NCBI GenBank assembly: GCA_009911355.1
Contig: QXXE01000025.1
Location: 1 to 50,951 of the forward strand
DNA: 50,951 bases
Direction: 5' to 3'
From: Clostridiaceae bacterium
Lineage (GTDB): Bacteria > Bacillota > Clostridia > Oscillospirales > Butyricicoccaceae
Position numbers and translations under genes: made by a program. The notes beneath the pieces were generated by a model that worked only from the letters and a program-made list of their open reading frames with translations, searched no databases and was not told the DNA's origin. Below, piece by piece: positions 38,301 through 45,865 of the stretch. Each line of letters starts with the position of its first letter. Within the stretch, counting starts at the first letter, position 1.

Positions 38301-38403
38301 GCGCCCTGCGCAGCAGCAGCCGCGCCAAAAGCACGAATCCGATCACCCAGCTGCCCGCGATGCTCATGCCGAGCACCATGTCAAATGCCGCTCGCATGCT
38401 CAT
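35335..38403 (-). CDS. BlaR1/MecR1-type M56 metalloprotease sensor with very large C-terminal domain
   Basis: A 1022-residue membrane protease. Membrane helices lie near 10-30, 38-57, 143-160 and 312-332. The zinc-protease motif HEQTH is at 212-216, with the third ligand in DMELSCDEAV (E253). The 690 residues after the last helix are extracellular. They lack the penicillin-binding STxK/KTG layout I would expect of a true beta-lactam sensor and contain a short glycine-rich repeat (LPDGADSSG, LPDGAGASG near residue 735-760). The start overlaps blaI by ATGA with GGGGAGGG upstream. Expected role: on sensing an envelope signal, cleave BlaI. Which ligand is open. Confidence 0.88.
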   Translation of the reverse strand: MSMRAAFDMVLGMSIAGSWVIGFVLLARLLLRRAPARFRYYLWGLVLLRLLIPVTLESPASLMPERQAIAVNAIRAPEPPPAGLPPVTTDAAPDETVPAGASGERAGNIPAAAQGTVQKAAPPTPVFSWPLLLRSGLRALRALWLPGAALVLGYSALSLLRLKRQLVGAARLRDNIWLADHIGTAFVLGVLRPRIYLPSSLPEAEQAYILLHEQTHLRRRDPLWKLLGLLALAVHWFNPLVWVAVRCAGRDMELSCDEAVLSRLGPGIRQQYAASLLRLSAVRQAGVAFGEGSTKARILNVMRYKNPRLLATLAGAAAVILLACGLLTDPVKDADFSALAGSYAIEAPVTGWLLSSNFTPQDAYPLQQQFLISAGAGTVDGYSVDRAGLFRLPEGGPQFWGEPVESRMSEDEFAALFGFETSMDEPAARALYRDNRALWRAEDAGSFRLLMQQNDGSLYLFTGNLRARVSADELAPQVAWGYRLARDCDVSEAFAPGLYEVQEIWYEAPQYSFGYTVETAPRYTVNASGTVTVSGNPVGESSFGRLVEIRPKEGEVLLGKTNFDNNFSHPDEMTRLSPAEIRGQAERVWLVENGNEYLRLIRLGAQPDGSRPLLLANGYVDGGIRWLFRVERVPEDAGRTAPTGDYRLLKTLYNAPHESVIPDLARMPGYAVYAGEDGGAPELCEEIIGEDAMKVLGDLYPIEPGEGNFDALFPGGGAGWLGLPDGADSSGLPDGAGASGLTGGRPQALRAASDGTAWQLCTDDRFYILLSNGSSYTCLVEGTARDGVPLHANHAYLMGRKPGRARMTAEAGSAYRRLLALRTADYEDLTVEAFNRQIAPDRDTAGRLLSDFAAVSGQTPGDGGPDADFFDVTLQASCGEIYAENLGDDCVYIFNILDQRGLIEPLSEEEILILALQPVYRFNFGATVYVTYELEPGVTVGERDNVLRTLRGRLEERVQAAPEDVLRREAEVVLHSWAKEILSETPHDGILVTFDVDADVDPEQMGADGESTSPDAAEYVQD

Positions 38404-38762
38404 CCCTCCCCGCTCTGCTCGATCAGCTGGCGCAGCGCTTCGACCTCTTCGCCGCTCAGCTTCTCCTGTGCAGTAAACGCCGCCAGGAAGCGCGGCAACG
38501 AGCCCCCGAAACTGTCGGCGACGTAGCGGCGGCTCTGGCGCGCCAGGAACTCCTCGCGGGACAGGCAGGCGGTGACAACGCCGTCCCGGTTCTGGAACAG
38601 GCCGCGCTCGGACAGGCGGCGCAGGATGGTGTAAGTGGTCGATTTTTTCCAGGACAGCGCGCTTTCAGCCAGCGCCACCAGCTCGCGCGTGGAAACCGGC
38701 TCGTTGTCCCAGATGAGGCTGGCAAACCGCTGCTCAACCGCCCCCAATGTGTAGTCTTTCAT
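38400..38762 (-). CDS. BlaI/MecI-family transcriptional repressor
   Basis: A 120-residue winged-helix repressor: GAVEQRFASLIWDNEPVSTRELV, the recognition segment SWKKSTTYTILRRLSERGLF, and a C-terminal dimerisation helix region ending in LIEQSGEG. BlaR1-type proteases cleave this family in the dimerisation domain. The ATG at 38762 has an AAGGAGG-like site upstream. Two palindromic operators overlap its promoter (38788-38840), so it controls itself and blaR1. Confidence 0.93.
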   Translation of the reverse strand: MKDYTLGAVEQRFASLIWDNEPVSTRELVALAESALSWKKSTTYTILRRLSERGLFQNRDGVVTACLSREEFLARQSRRYVADSFGGSLPRFLAAFTAQEKLSGEEVEALRQLIEQSGEG

Positions 38763-38787
38763 ATGTATTCCTCCTTGTCTGGAATCA

Positions 38788-38840
38788 GTTTACAGCCTGT
38801 AGACTAACTGTAGTTTACACCCTGTAGACCACTTTGTCAA
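38788..38840 (-). promoter_or_regulatory. BlaI operator pair and promoter
   Basis: Two copies of GTTTACAxCCTGTAGAC (38788-38804 and 38813-38829), 25 bases apart. Each has the TACA-nnn-TGTA core of BlaI/MecI boxes. On the minus strand TTGACA (38835-38840), 17-base spacer, TAAACT (38812-38817) forms the promoter, so the upstream operator sits between -35 and -10 and the second just downstream. Confidence 0.88.
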
Positions 38841-38897
38841 GCACCTTTTTCCAGAAAGGGCGCAGGGGCGGTGTCCCGCCGTCCAGCCGCAATGTGT

Positions 38898-38936
38898 GAA
38901 ACAGCCAGTACGCTTGAGACAGCGGCAGGCTGTTTC
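38898..38936 (-). terminator. Hairpin after the ribbon-helix-helix gene
   Basis: AAACAGCC (plus-strand 38898-38907 region) and GGCTGTTT (38928-38935) form a stem directly after the stop codon of the small gene. T-run is weak. Confidence 0.45.
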
Positions 38937-39088
38937 TATTTTTCTGCGAAATACGCCAGGATAATCATCCGAATCAGGGCGCTTACCGTGATGCCCTTTT
39001 TCTCCGCATCCAATCGAAGCTGCTCCAAATGCGCAGCCGAAAGGAATGTGCTGACCCTTTGCGTATTCATCTTTTGCCTGGGAGACAT
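38936..39088 (-). CDS. Small ribbon-helix-helix (CopG/Arc-like) DNA-binding protein
   Basis: A 50-residue protein: a beta strand (QRVSTFLSAAHLEQLRLDA), then helix EKKGITVSALIRMIILAYF. This is the ribbon-helix-helix layout (strand R-V-S, helix A, GITVSALIR turn). The ATG at 39088 has GGGAGAGGG about 5 bases upstream. An alternative start is codon 7. Such proteins repress small operons or act as antitoxins. No toxin partner is visible, so a stand-alone regulator is likelier. Paired 11-bp-spaced repeats lie at its promoter (39124-39146). Confidence 0.75.
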   Translation of the reverse strand: MSPRQKMNTQRVSTFLSAAHLEQLRLDAEKKGITVSALIRMIILAYFAEK

Positions 39089-39123
39089 ATGCCCTCTCCC
39101 CCCCCTTTCAAACCGCCCTTTAT

Positions 39124-39146
39124 CGGTATATTACCGGTATATTATA
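39124..39146 (-). promoter_or_regulatory. Direct-repeat operator and -10 of the ribbon-helix-helix gene
   Basis: CGGTATATTA occurs at 39124 and 39135. Spacing of 11 bases places both on one DNA face, as ribbon-helix-helix dimers prefer. On the minus strand TATAAT (39141-39146) overlaps the second copy. A weak -35 TTATAA lies 16 bases upstream. Confidence 0.55.
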
Positions 39147-39253
39147 CGTACATGTTACGTTCTTATAAAGACGTTTTTTTAATAAATCGGTTACATTTCT
39201 GGACGCGGGTATCAAATTGTAGGATAATAAAGCAAACAAAGGAGGATACTGAA

Positions 39254-39955
39254 ATGAGTAGAAAACTGACAAGATGCAAAGAATGCGGTGAACGAATCTC
39301 CAAATCCGCAAAGCGCTGCCCGCACTGCGGCGCAAGGCAGGGCGGCGGAATCGGGAAAATCATTGGGACGGTTATCCTTGTGTTCCTGATTTTGGGGCTG
39401 ATTGGCGCCATCTTCGGCGGCGATGGCGATGAGCCAACCCGGGTCAACCGCGATCCGGCAGATTCCACAGTTTCCGCTGATTCTGAGGATTCCGCAGAGC
39501 CCGCTGATTCCGGCGATTCTGCACCGGCTTCCAATCCAGAACCCGCCGGCGAACCGCAGCAAACTACCTTTGGCGTTGGGGAAGCAGTTTCACTAAATGA
39601 TATTGTCGTAACCCTCGTTGATGTTTCAGAAAGCAACGGAAAAGATTTTTTCAAGCCTCAAGATGGCGAGGTCTTCATCGTGTGCGAGTTTGAGATTGAG
39701 AACAACTCCGATAACGAAGTCAATATCAGCTCCATGCTTTCTTTTAACACTTACGTAGACGATTATTCTACGAATATCGATCTTTCCGCAGTCTCGTCCT
39801 CGGATAAATCGCAGCTGGACGGCTCCATAGCAGCTGGGAAGAAAATGAACGGCATTGTCGGATATGCAGTGGACGCAGGATGGTCGGAAATTGAAATCCA
39901 CTTCACCCCCAACTTCTGGACAGGAAAAGAGATTATCTTTACCGCTTCTAAATAA
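39254..39955 (+). CDS. Zinc-ribbon membrane protein with DUF4352 domain
   Basis: A 233-residue protein. The N-terminal zinc ribbon has C8, C11, C22 and C25 (TRCKECGE ... RCPHCGA). One membrane helix lies about 33-53. A Ser/Asp/Glu-rich linker (about 65-110) leads to a DUF4352/telokin-like immunoglobulin domain (about 115-233: VSLNDIVVTLVDVSESNG, VFIVCEFEIENNSDNEVNIS). The topology suggests a cytoplasmic ribbon and an external beta domain. The ATG at 39254 has AGGAGGATAC upstream. Function unknown, possibly a cell-envelope sensor. It is divergent from the ribbon-helix-helix gene. Confidence 0.82.
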   Translation: MSRKLTRCKECGERISKSAKRCPHCGARQGGGIGKIIGTVILVFLILGLIGAIFGGDGDEPTRVNRDPADSTVSADSEDSAEPADSGDSAPASNPEPAGEPQQTTFGVGEAVSLNDIVVTLVDVSESNGKDFFKPQDGEVFIVCEFEIENNSDNEVNISSMLSFNTYVDDYSTNIDLSAVSSSDKSQLDGSIAAGKKMNGIVGYAVDAGWSEIEIHFTPNFWTGKEIIFTASK

Positions 39956-39994
39956 TGATACTTTCGTGAGAAACCATAACAAACTGCTCCCACG

Positions 39995-40136
39995 TCCCGC
40001 CCGCAGGCGTGAATGGGTGTCCAGAGGGGCTAGCCCCTCTGGCGCCCGCCGCGCAGGCGCGGGGCCTGGGGCAGCGCCCCGGCGTAACCCGCAGCGCCCC
40101 GGCGTAACCCGCAGCGCCCCGGCGTAACCCGCAACG
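39995..40136. repeat. Dispersed repeat with 3 x 20-bp tandem units
   Basis: CGCCCGCAGGCG, CCAGAGGGGCTAGCCCCTCTGG and CGCGCAGGCGCGGGG, followed by three copies of GCAGCGCCCCGGCGTAACCC (40071-40130). The gap lies between convergent genes. Confidence 0.8.
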
Positions 40137-40171
40137 CAGACGAAAGAGCGCGGCAGACTCCGCGAGACAAA

Positions 40172-40202
40172 CAGCCCCCGCTGTTCTTTTTAAGCGGGGG
40201 CT
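40172..40202 (-). terminator. Hairpin terminator of the lipoprotein gene
   Basis: AGCCCCCGCT and AGCGGGGGCT pair around GTTCTTTTTA. On the minus strand it is followed by GTTTGTC. It begins 5 bases after the gene stop. Confidence 0.65.
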
Positions 40203-40206
40203 GCTG

Positions 40207-40851
40207 TTATCCTATATCCTTTGAGTTCGTTTCTTCTACGATTTCACCAGTAGCCGCGTTGATAAACTGAACGTTGACGTTCTCTATCTGCGTGCCGTTG
40301 AATGCATGGTACATGCCTCCATACAAGTAAAACGCCATCACCGATAACGATTCGTTCAGACCAAGCGTTTCACTCTCTATCGTAACCCTGAACTGCGTGT
40401 AATCGCCATTCGTCTCAATCGCCGTGATGCTCGGGAACTCTTCCGAACCAACCATCTCCTCAAGCCCCGCGTCGATTTCATCGCTAATCTCCTGCATCAG
40501 CTCGTTATGCTTCGATTTGCCCATCACATAAGTAGCCGTGCCGTCCTCGTTCAGCGTCACCGACTTGAAGCCGTTTTCTTCCGCCAGCGCGTCCAAGTCT
40601 TCCTGCGTCGATTCACCTACAAAATCCGCCGGTATTGTAATCGTGACATCCAGAAGCCCCTTGTCAGCCTCGATCGACTGACTAGAACCGCCGTCCGCCT
40701 CGGCCGACTGCGCAGAATCGTCTGCCGCCGCCTGCGTACCCCCTGCTGCCGGTTCGGCTGGCGAACCAGCAGGTTCGTCCGCCCCGCCCCCGCACGCGCT
40801 CAGCAAGAACAGCATGCAACATGCCAGCATCATACTGAAAATTCTTTTCAT
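40207..40851 (-). CDS. Predicted lipoprotein
   Basis: A 214-residue protein with a lipoprotein signal (LACCMLFLLSACGGG, lipobox LSAC, cysteine at residue 20). After a low-complexity Ala/Glu/Ser linker (25-65) comes a soluble domain of about 145 residues (VTITIPADFVGESTQEDLDA ... YVMGKSKHNELMQEISDEID ... QIENVNVQFINAATGEIVEE). I do not recognise the domain. Its size and strand pattern are typical of DUF-type lipoproteins in gut Clostridia. The ATG has GGGAGGT upstream. The promoter at 41214-41242 may read into it. Confidence 0.8.
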   Translation of the reverse strand: MKRIFSMMLACCMLFLLSACGGGADEPAGSPAEPAAGGTQAAADDSAQSAEADGGSSQSIEADKGLLDVTITIPADFVGESTQEDLDALAEENGFKSVTLNEDGTATYVMGKSKHNELMQEISDEIDAGLEEMVGSEEFPSITAIETNGDYTQFRVTIESETLGLNESLSVMAFYLYGGMYHAFNGTQIENVNVQFINAATGEIVEETNSKDIG

Positions 40852-41213
40852 GGTTTTGTACCTCCCTCTTTTTTCCCTATTCTACTACAAATCGGCGGCT
40901 CCGGCAAGACCGGATTCGTAAGCCGTAAGAGGAAACCGTTTTTGTGATCTGGTGCGGCTGCGTGGGAAGCTCCGCAGGTATGCAGCGCGCAGGGAGGATT
41001 GCCGTGTCCGGTTCCGGGTAGGCGCTGAGTGGTTTCTCACGTTGGGCGAACCGGCAAGCACGGTTCCGGCGCGTTCCCGCTCGGTTTGTTTAGACTCCCT
41101 GCCGTGTGGCAACGGCCGGGGAGCCAATTCGGCCTGCGTCATGTTGTCCTGCTCTATCCTTTCTACCGCCTGCCTGATGTACTCGCCCGGGTTTCTTCCT
41201 TTGCTGTAATTCG

Positions 41214-41242
41214 ATTATACGCCTGTTCGCACATAGATGCAA
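41214..41242 (-). promoter_or_regulatory. Strong promoter reading leftward
   Basis: On the minus strand: TTGCAT, 17-base spacer, perfect TATAAT. It starts a transcript near 41205 toward the lipoprotein gene, 350 bases away. An open frame in between (40885-41142) has a weak ribosome site and no recognisable product. Confidence 0.6.
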
Positions 41243-41251
41243 ACCGTTTTA

Positions 41252-41881
41252 TCATTTTATCAAGAGCCGCGCGGTCAGGTGCAGTCCGGAGCCGTTGCCC
41301 GCGATCGCCTTGCGGTCGATGAGCAGCTGGACGGTGTCGCGCAGTTCGCCTGCGGGGATGTCGGTCAGTTTTTCGTAGTATTTCATTTCGTCGTCCTCCT
41401 GCGTTAATTTTGCCTGGAATTCGCGCCAGAGCGCCGGGTTCTGCACCATCGGCGCAGGGCAGTCCTTGTGGGTCACGTCGTAATGGCGGACTACGCGGTC
41501 AGGCGGGATGCTGTAGCGCTGCATCAGTTCCCGCACCAGCGCGGCGGCGCGGTCTACGCTGCCCTGCCGAAGCTTTCCGTGCTTGTCCAGCATGCAGACC
41601 TCCACACCGATGCTGTTCGCGTTGCGGCATGCGGGGTGATAATACGCGCCCTTCGTGCCGCAGTGCCAAGCCGCGTGGCCGTCTGGCACCGACTGCCACA
41701 CCTCGTTTTCGTCGACGAAATAATGCGCCGACGTGCCGGTTACCTCCCGCGCGAAGTAGTCGGCGTTATTCTTGGCGGTGTCGCCCCGGTTGCCGGTGTA
41801 ATGCAGCACAAGATAGGCGATATCAGACAATTTGCGCTGCTTCGCAGTGAAATTTTCGCGGTTTGCGGTTTTAATCTGCAT
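41252..41881 (-). CDS. Phage endolysin, N-acetylmuramoyl-L-alanine amidase
   Basis: A 209-residue amidase_2-family enzyme that cuts peptidoglycan between MurNAc and the peptide. Zinc-site histidines are in LVLHYTGN (near 26) and HYDVTHKDCPAP (near 132-143). AHYFVDENEVWQSVPD and NSIGVEVCM are typical. The C-terminal 50 residues (DTVQLLIDRKAIAGNGSGLH) resemble a small wall-binding or repeat domain. The ATG at 41881 has GGGAGAC upstream and overlaps the holin gene, the usual lysis cassette. It is the last phage gene on the minus strand. Confidence 0.88.
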   Translation of the reverse strand: MQIKTANRENFTAKQRKLSDIAYLVLHYTGNRGDTAKNNADYFAREVTGTSAHYFVDENEVWQSVPDGHAAWHCGTKGAYYHPACRNANSIGVEVCMLDKHGKLRQGSVDRAAALVRELMQRYSIPPDRVVRHYDVTHKDCPAPMVQNPALWREFQAKLTQEDDEMKYYEKLTDIPAGELRDTVQLLIDRKAIAGNGSGLHLTARLLIK

Positions 41882-42092
41882 GTTCCGTCTCCCTGCCGCC
41901 GTCAATGGTATCCTGAATTTTCTGGCTCTGCGTCCCGAAATAGAACGCGATCACGACGGCATACACCGTCATAAAGTCCTGGCTGATGCGTCCGGCGACC
42001 GCCATATAGGCGAACACCAGCGTCAAAACCAGCGTCACCAGCGATTTCACGCTCAGCAGGTTTGCCAGCCGTTTCAAAATTTTGTCATTCAT
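41871..42092 (-). CDS. Phage holin
   Basis: A 73-residue membrane protein: LVTLVLTLVFAYMAVAGRIS and TVYAVVIAFYFGTQSQ form one or two membrane spans, with a charged tail. Size, hydrophobic layout and position directly before the endolysin match clostridial phage holins. It overlaps the lysin by 11 bases and the upstream chimeric gene by 8. Confidence 0.78.
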   Translation of the reverse strand: MNDKILKRLANLLSVKSLVTLVLTLVFAYMAVAGRISQDFMTVYAVVIAFYFGTQSQKIQDTIDGGRETEHAD

Positions 42093-44757
42093 GGTTTTCG
42101 TTCCTTTCCCCGAAAATCTTGGTCAGGCACGCAAGCCCCAGCTCCGCGCCGAAAAAGGTAATGCAGGCGGCGACGATCCCCGTCGAGCCGTCTGCCCACT
42201 GATAGTTGGGGGTTGGAGTAAAGGTCGCGGCGTAGTCACCCGGTTCGGTCGCTGCCGTATCCCCGCCGAGCGTCATTTTGTCCGGGTCGTAGCCGTTCCA
42301 GACGGGGCTTTGCGCGCTGCCGTTGTAGGTGAGCGCACCGGCCTGCCCGGGCAGTGCCAGCGTCACCGCCGACACCGTGACCGGCACGGAAGCCGTCACC
42401 GTCCGCCCGTCCTCGGTGTAGCTGAGCGTGACCTCCTGCGCCCCCAGCGCGGCAAACGCCGCCGCCGGGTAGGTGTACCCCGTGACCGCCTGCCGCGCCC
42501 CGTCCGAGTACACCGCGTCGGCCTCCATCCCCGCCGGGTCGAAGGTCTCCAGGTAGCGGTAGGCGGTTTTCGCGGGCGGCACCCGCACCTCGAGCCCCGC
42601 CAGCACGGGCGTAACCGTGACCGGCTGGCTGGCGGTCTTGACCGTGCGCCCCTCGGCATAAGAAACTGTGACCTCTGTCACGCCGTCGGTCAGCACCTGG
42701 GGGCTGTAGGTGTAGCCGGTAATTTCGAGCGACGCACCGTTGGTATAGGCCGCGTTGACCACCATCCCGGACGGGTCGAAGCTGTCCCCGGACTTGTACA
42801 CGAGCTTGTCCGGCGGGCTCACGATCGAAACCCCGGCAAGCTTCATACCGCTGCTGCCGCCTCCACCGCCTCCGGCGTTAAATACCCGCGCGGTGTCCGC
42901 GCCGCCCGCGTCGGGGGTCTCGAACCGCAATACCTGTACGGAAAGAGTTGATTCCGGGTCAAATTCGCTGTGGAACAGCAGTTTTCCGTCCTCTGTGAGC
43001 CGTTCTGCCCAGATGACACATTCGGTGTATTCGTCGCGGCTGGCGGGCGCGGGGCCGACCAGGTAGCTGTAACGCCCCGCCGCCAGCAGGAGCGGGCTGG
43101 AAGCGGTCAAATCACCGTCCGACCAGCCGCCCGCAGGCAGCTCCAGCGAAAACGGCACGCCCAGCACATCGCCCGCGCCCACGCCGTCGCGCCCGTTGTA
43201 GACGCTGTAAGTAAACGTGCGCCCGTCGGTCAGCGTGAGGGTGTAAACATCCGCCGTGCCCGGCGAGCCGTCGCCCGAGGTGCGCTGCCAGCTGGCAATC
43301 CCGACGCCCTCGAGGCCGGACAGGTCGGAAAGGAACACCCAGGCCGCGCCGCCGTGGACAAACAGCTTGGAATTGTCCTCGTCGCCTACGCTGGACGCGA
43401 TAATGACCAGATCGCCCTCCTGCATATTCGCAAGGTCGGCTTCCATATCGCCAACCGACGAATAGGATTTTACAATCGAAAGCACCGATTTGATGCCCGT
43501 ATCGCGGTATTCCTGCGCGTCCGCGGCCCAGACCCACCAGGTGCCGTCCTGCGGCCTGGGGGGCTTGCCGCTGTACTGGATCGCCGTCCCGGCTGCGTCT
43601 GCGGCTTCCTGCGCCTTGCCCGCTGCGGTATCCGCTGCCGACTCCGCTTCCTGCTGCGCGGCTTCTGCGGCTTCCTTCGCGGACTCTGCCGCCGTGCGGT
43701 CGGCCGCTGTTTTCTGCGCATCCGCCGACGCGCTCCCCGCGCTTGCCGCTGCCGACGCCGCGCTTGCTGCCGCTTCGGTTTTCGCGTCCTGCGCGGACGC
43801 TTCCAGCGCAGACACGTTCGCTTCCGACGCGTCGACCGATTCCTTTGCAGCCTGCGCCGCCGCGATATACCGCAGCTCGTCGCGGATGATCTGGTTGAGG
43901 ATGTTTCTCATCGGCTGCGCCACCGCGCTGTCGAACCATTTGCCCGCCGCGCTCCATCTCTGCACGATTGCATCCCAGGCGCTTCCGGCGGCTGCCTTGA
44001 CCGAATCCCAGTTCTTCACCAGCAGCGCGACGACTGCAATGATCGCGCCGACCGCCGCAACGGCCAACCCAATCGGCGAGGTCAGGAACGCAATCGCTGC
44101 CCCGAGCGCCGCAGTGCCCGCCGCAGCCGCCGCCGAAATGGCGGTCCAGAGCGTAACGGCGGCGTTCACCAGCCCGAACGCGGCCGCAAAGGAGCCTACG
44201 ACGGCTGCGATATTCGAAATGGCCTCTTGGTTCCCGGCGACCCAGTCGGCAAACGCCGTCAGAAGCTCCAAGATTTTCGTCAACCCCTCGGAAATCACCT
44301 CCGCGAGCAGATCGGTCCCGAACAGCCCAGAAACGAACTCCAACGCCGCCTGGAATGCCTGCCCGATCGCTTCAAAGACCGAATTTGCGATTCCCTGCCA
44401 GTCGAGCCTGGTCAGGAACAGCCGGATTTGCTCCCCGACCGCCTGCCATTCGATCGTTTGCAGCGTCTGGGTCATGGCGTTGAAGAAGCCCGTGACCAGA
44501 CTGCTTGCGGCCCCTGCAAGGCCGGTCATGTCAAGCGCCAGCAGCAGCCCCGCCAGCGTCTCAAGCGCGAGCTTGAAGCCCGACCAGAGCAGCAGCCCAG
44601 CGGCGTTCCAGTCGACCGCAGAAACCGCGCCGCTGATCAGCGCGGCGCGGCCCATGCCGAAGCCCGTCCAGTCGAAGGTGTAGAGGAAATCCGCCATCCC
44701 GAGGACGGCAAGGTTGAGCCCTGCGCCGAGCAGATTCCAATCGATGCTGCCGACCAT
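42085..44757 (-). pseudogene. Chimeric tape measure/tail fibre/holin-like fusion (890 residues)
   Basis: An open frame that continues the tape measure gene after an in-frame TAG at 44794-44796. Residues 1-284 look like the tape measure C-terminus (membrane-like helices, LVKNWDSVKAAAGSAWDAI). Near 43905 it switches to a tail-fibre protein: Ala-rich coiled coil about 290-385, SGKPPRPQDGTWWVWAADAQ near 400, two Ig-like domains about 637-850. The last 33 residues (GIVAACITFFGAELGLACL) look like a small membrane protein. Distal tail and baseplate genes expected between these parts are missing. I infer two in-frame deletions. A functional mosaic cannot be excluded. Confidence 0.7.
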
Positions 44758-44793
44758 GTTGTTCAGCGCGGTCGCAAGCTGCTGCCCGATCTG

Positions 44794-45828
44794 CTACACC
44801 TTCTCTTGCAAACCGGGGAAGGTAAACATCTCATAAAGCCGCCCGGAAAAGCCATTCATCCAGCCGGAGAAGGCGGCAAGCCCTGCTTGCAGCTGCGGGA
44901 CCGCGCTGCCGAGGACGGTGTCGGCCATTTCCGCGAACGCCTGCCCCCAGGAGCCCGCAGACTGCCCGCCGTAGTCATAATCGAACGTGGGCGCGCCGGG
45001 TTCTGCCGCGCCGCCCGCCGAACCGCCGCCCGCCTGCCCATAGAGCGCCTTTGCGTCCGCCTGCGACTGCTGCGCCGTTTTGCCGAACAGCGCGGATGCG
45101 AAGCGCCCGGCGACCGCGCCCACGCGGGTCATCAGGTCAATCAACGCGGCGAACGCAGGAAGCATCACGGCGTAGATCGGCTGCGCCGCCGTCAGCAGTA
45201 CGCCCTTGAGCCGTCCGAGCGCGGCAGCGATCTGCTTGTCGGCCGCGAGATAGCCGCGAAGCTGCTGCCCGACCGCCGCGAAGCTCTGCTGGACGACCGA
45301 AAATGCGGGCAGGCTTTTCAGAATGCCGCCTAGCCGCTGAAATACGCCGCCCAGGTGTTCGGAGGCCAGGGCAAACGCGTTCAGCTTGCCTGCCAGATCG
45401 GCTCCGCGCGCAATCTTGGCGGGGAGCTTCTGGAACACTGCAAGCGCCTGCTGCGCCGCCGAGCCCGTTTTCCCCGCGCCCTTGCCCCCGCCTCCGGGGG
45501 CCTCCGCGCTGACCTTCCCGGCCTGCACCGGTGGGCCGGGCTGAGGCGCCGCCGCCTTGTCCTGCGCCTTTTTCGCGTCTTGGCCGCCGCCCGCCGCTGC
45601 TGCCCGGCTCTGCCGCCGGACGGTCTTCTCCATCTGCCCCGCCTGCGCTTTCAGACGCTCGAGCGTGTCCAGCGAGGACTTAAACCAATCGTTGTGCGGG
45701 GCCCTGGACATGCGCCGGATCTGGCTTTCCAGCGCGGTAATTTTCAGTTTGAGCTGCGCCAGCGCCTTTTCGGCCTGGGAAATATCGAGGTTGACCTCAA
45801 GGAAGATCGCCCCGTCAACTCGTGCCAT
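44794..45828 (-). CDS. Phage tail tape measure protein, N-terminal part
   Basis: A 344-residue product: VDGAIFLEVNLDISQAEKAL, long coiled-coil/basic region about 20-110, then Ala/Gly-rich helices (GKLNAFALASEHLGGVFQRL). It ends at TAG (44794-44796), and in the same frame QIGQQLATALNN leads to the downstream frame at 44757. A single CAG-to-TAG change would explain it. The tape measure sets tail length. The ATG at 45828 has AAGGAGTG upstream. It lies 38 bases after the Gp15 gene. Confidence 0.85.
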   Translation of the reverse strand: MARVDGAIFLEVNLDISQAEKALAQLKLKITALESQIRRMSRAPHNDWFKSSLDTLERLKAQAGQMEKTVRRQSRAAAAGGGQDAKKAQDKAAAPQPGPPVQAGKVSAEAPGGGGKGAGKTGSAAQQALAVFQKLPAKIARGADLAGKLNAFALASEHLGGVFQRLGGILKSLPAFSVVQQSFAAVGQQLRGYLAADKQIAAALGRLKGVLLTAAQPIYAVMLPAFAALIDLMTRVGAVAGRFASALFGKTAQQSQADAKALYGQAGGGSAGGAAEPGAPTFDYDYGGQSAGSWGQAFAEMADTVLGSAVPQLQAGLAAFSGWMNGFSGRLYEMFTFPGLQEKV

Positions 45829-45865
45829 GCTGCACCCACTCCTTTCTGCCGCGGTGTCCCGCGCG

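Noticed and set aside
42970..45333. 787-residue open frame on the plus strand across the phage tail genes
   Set aside because: Arginine/proline-rich antisense frame without a start site, opposite clear phage proteins.
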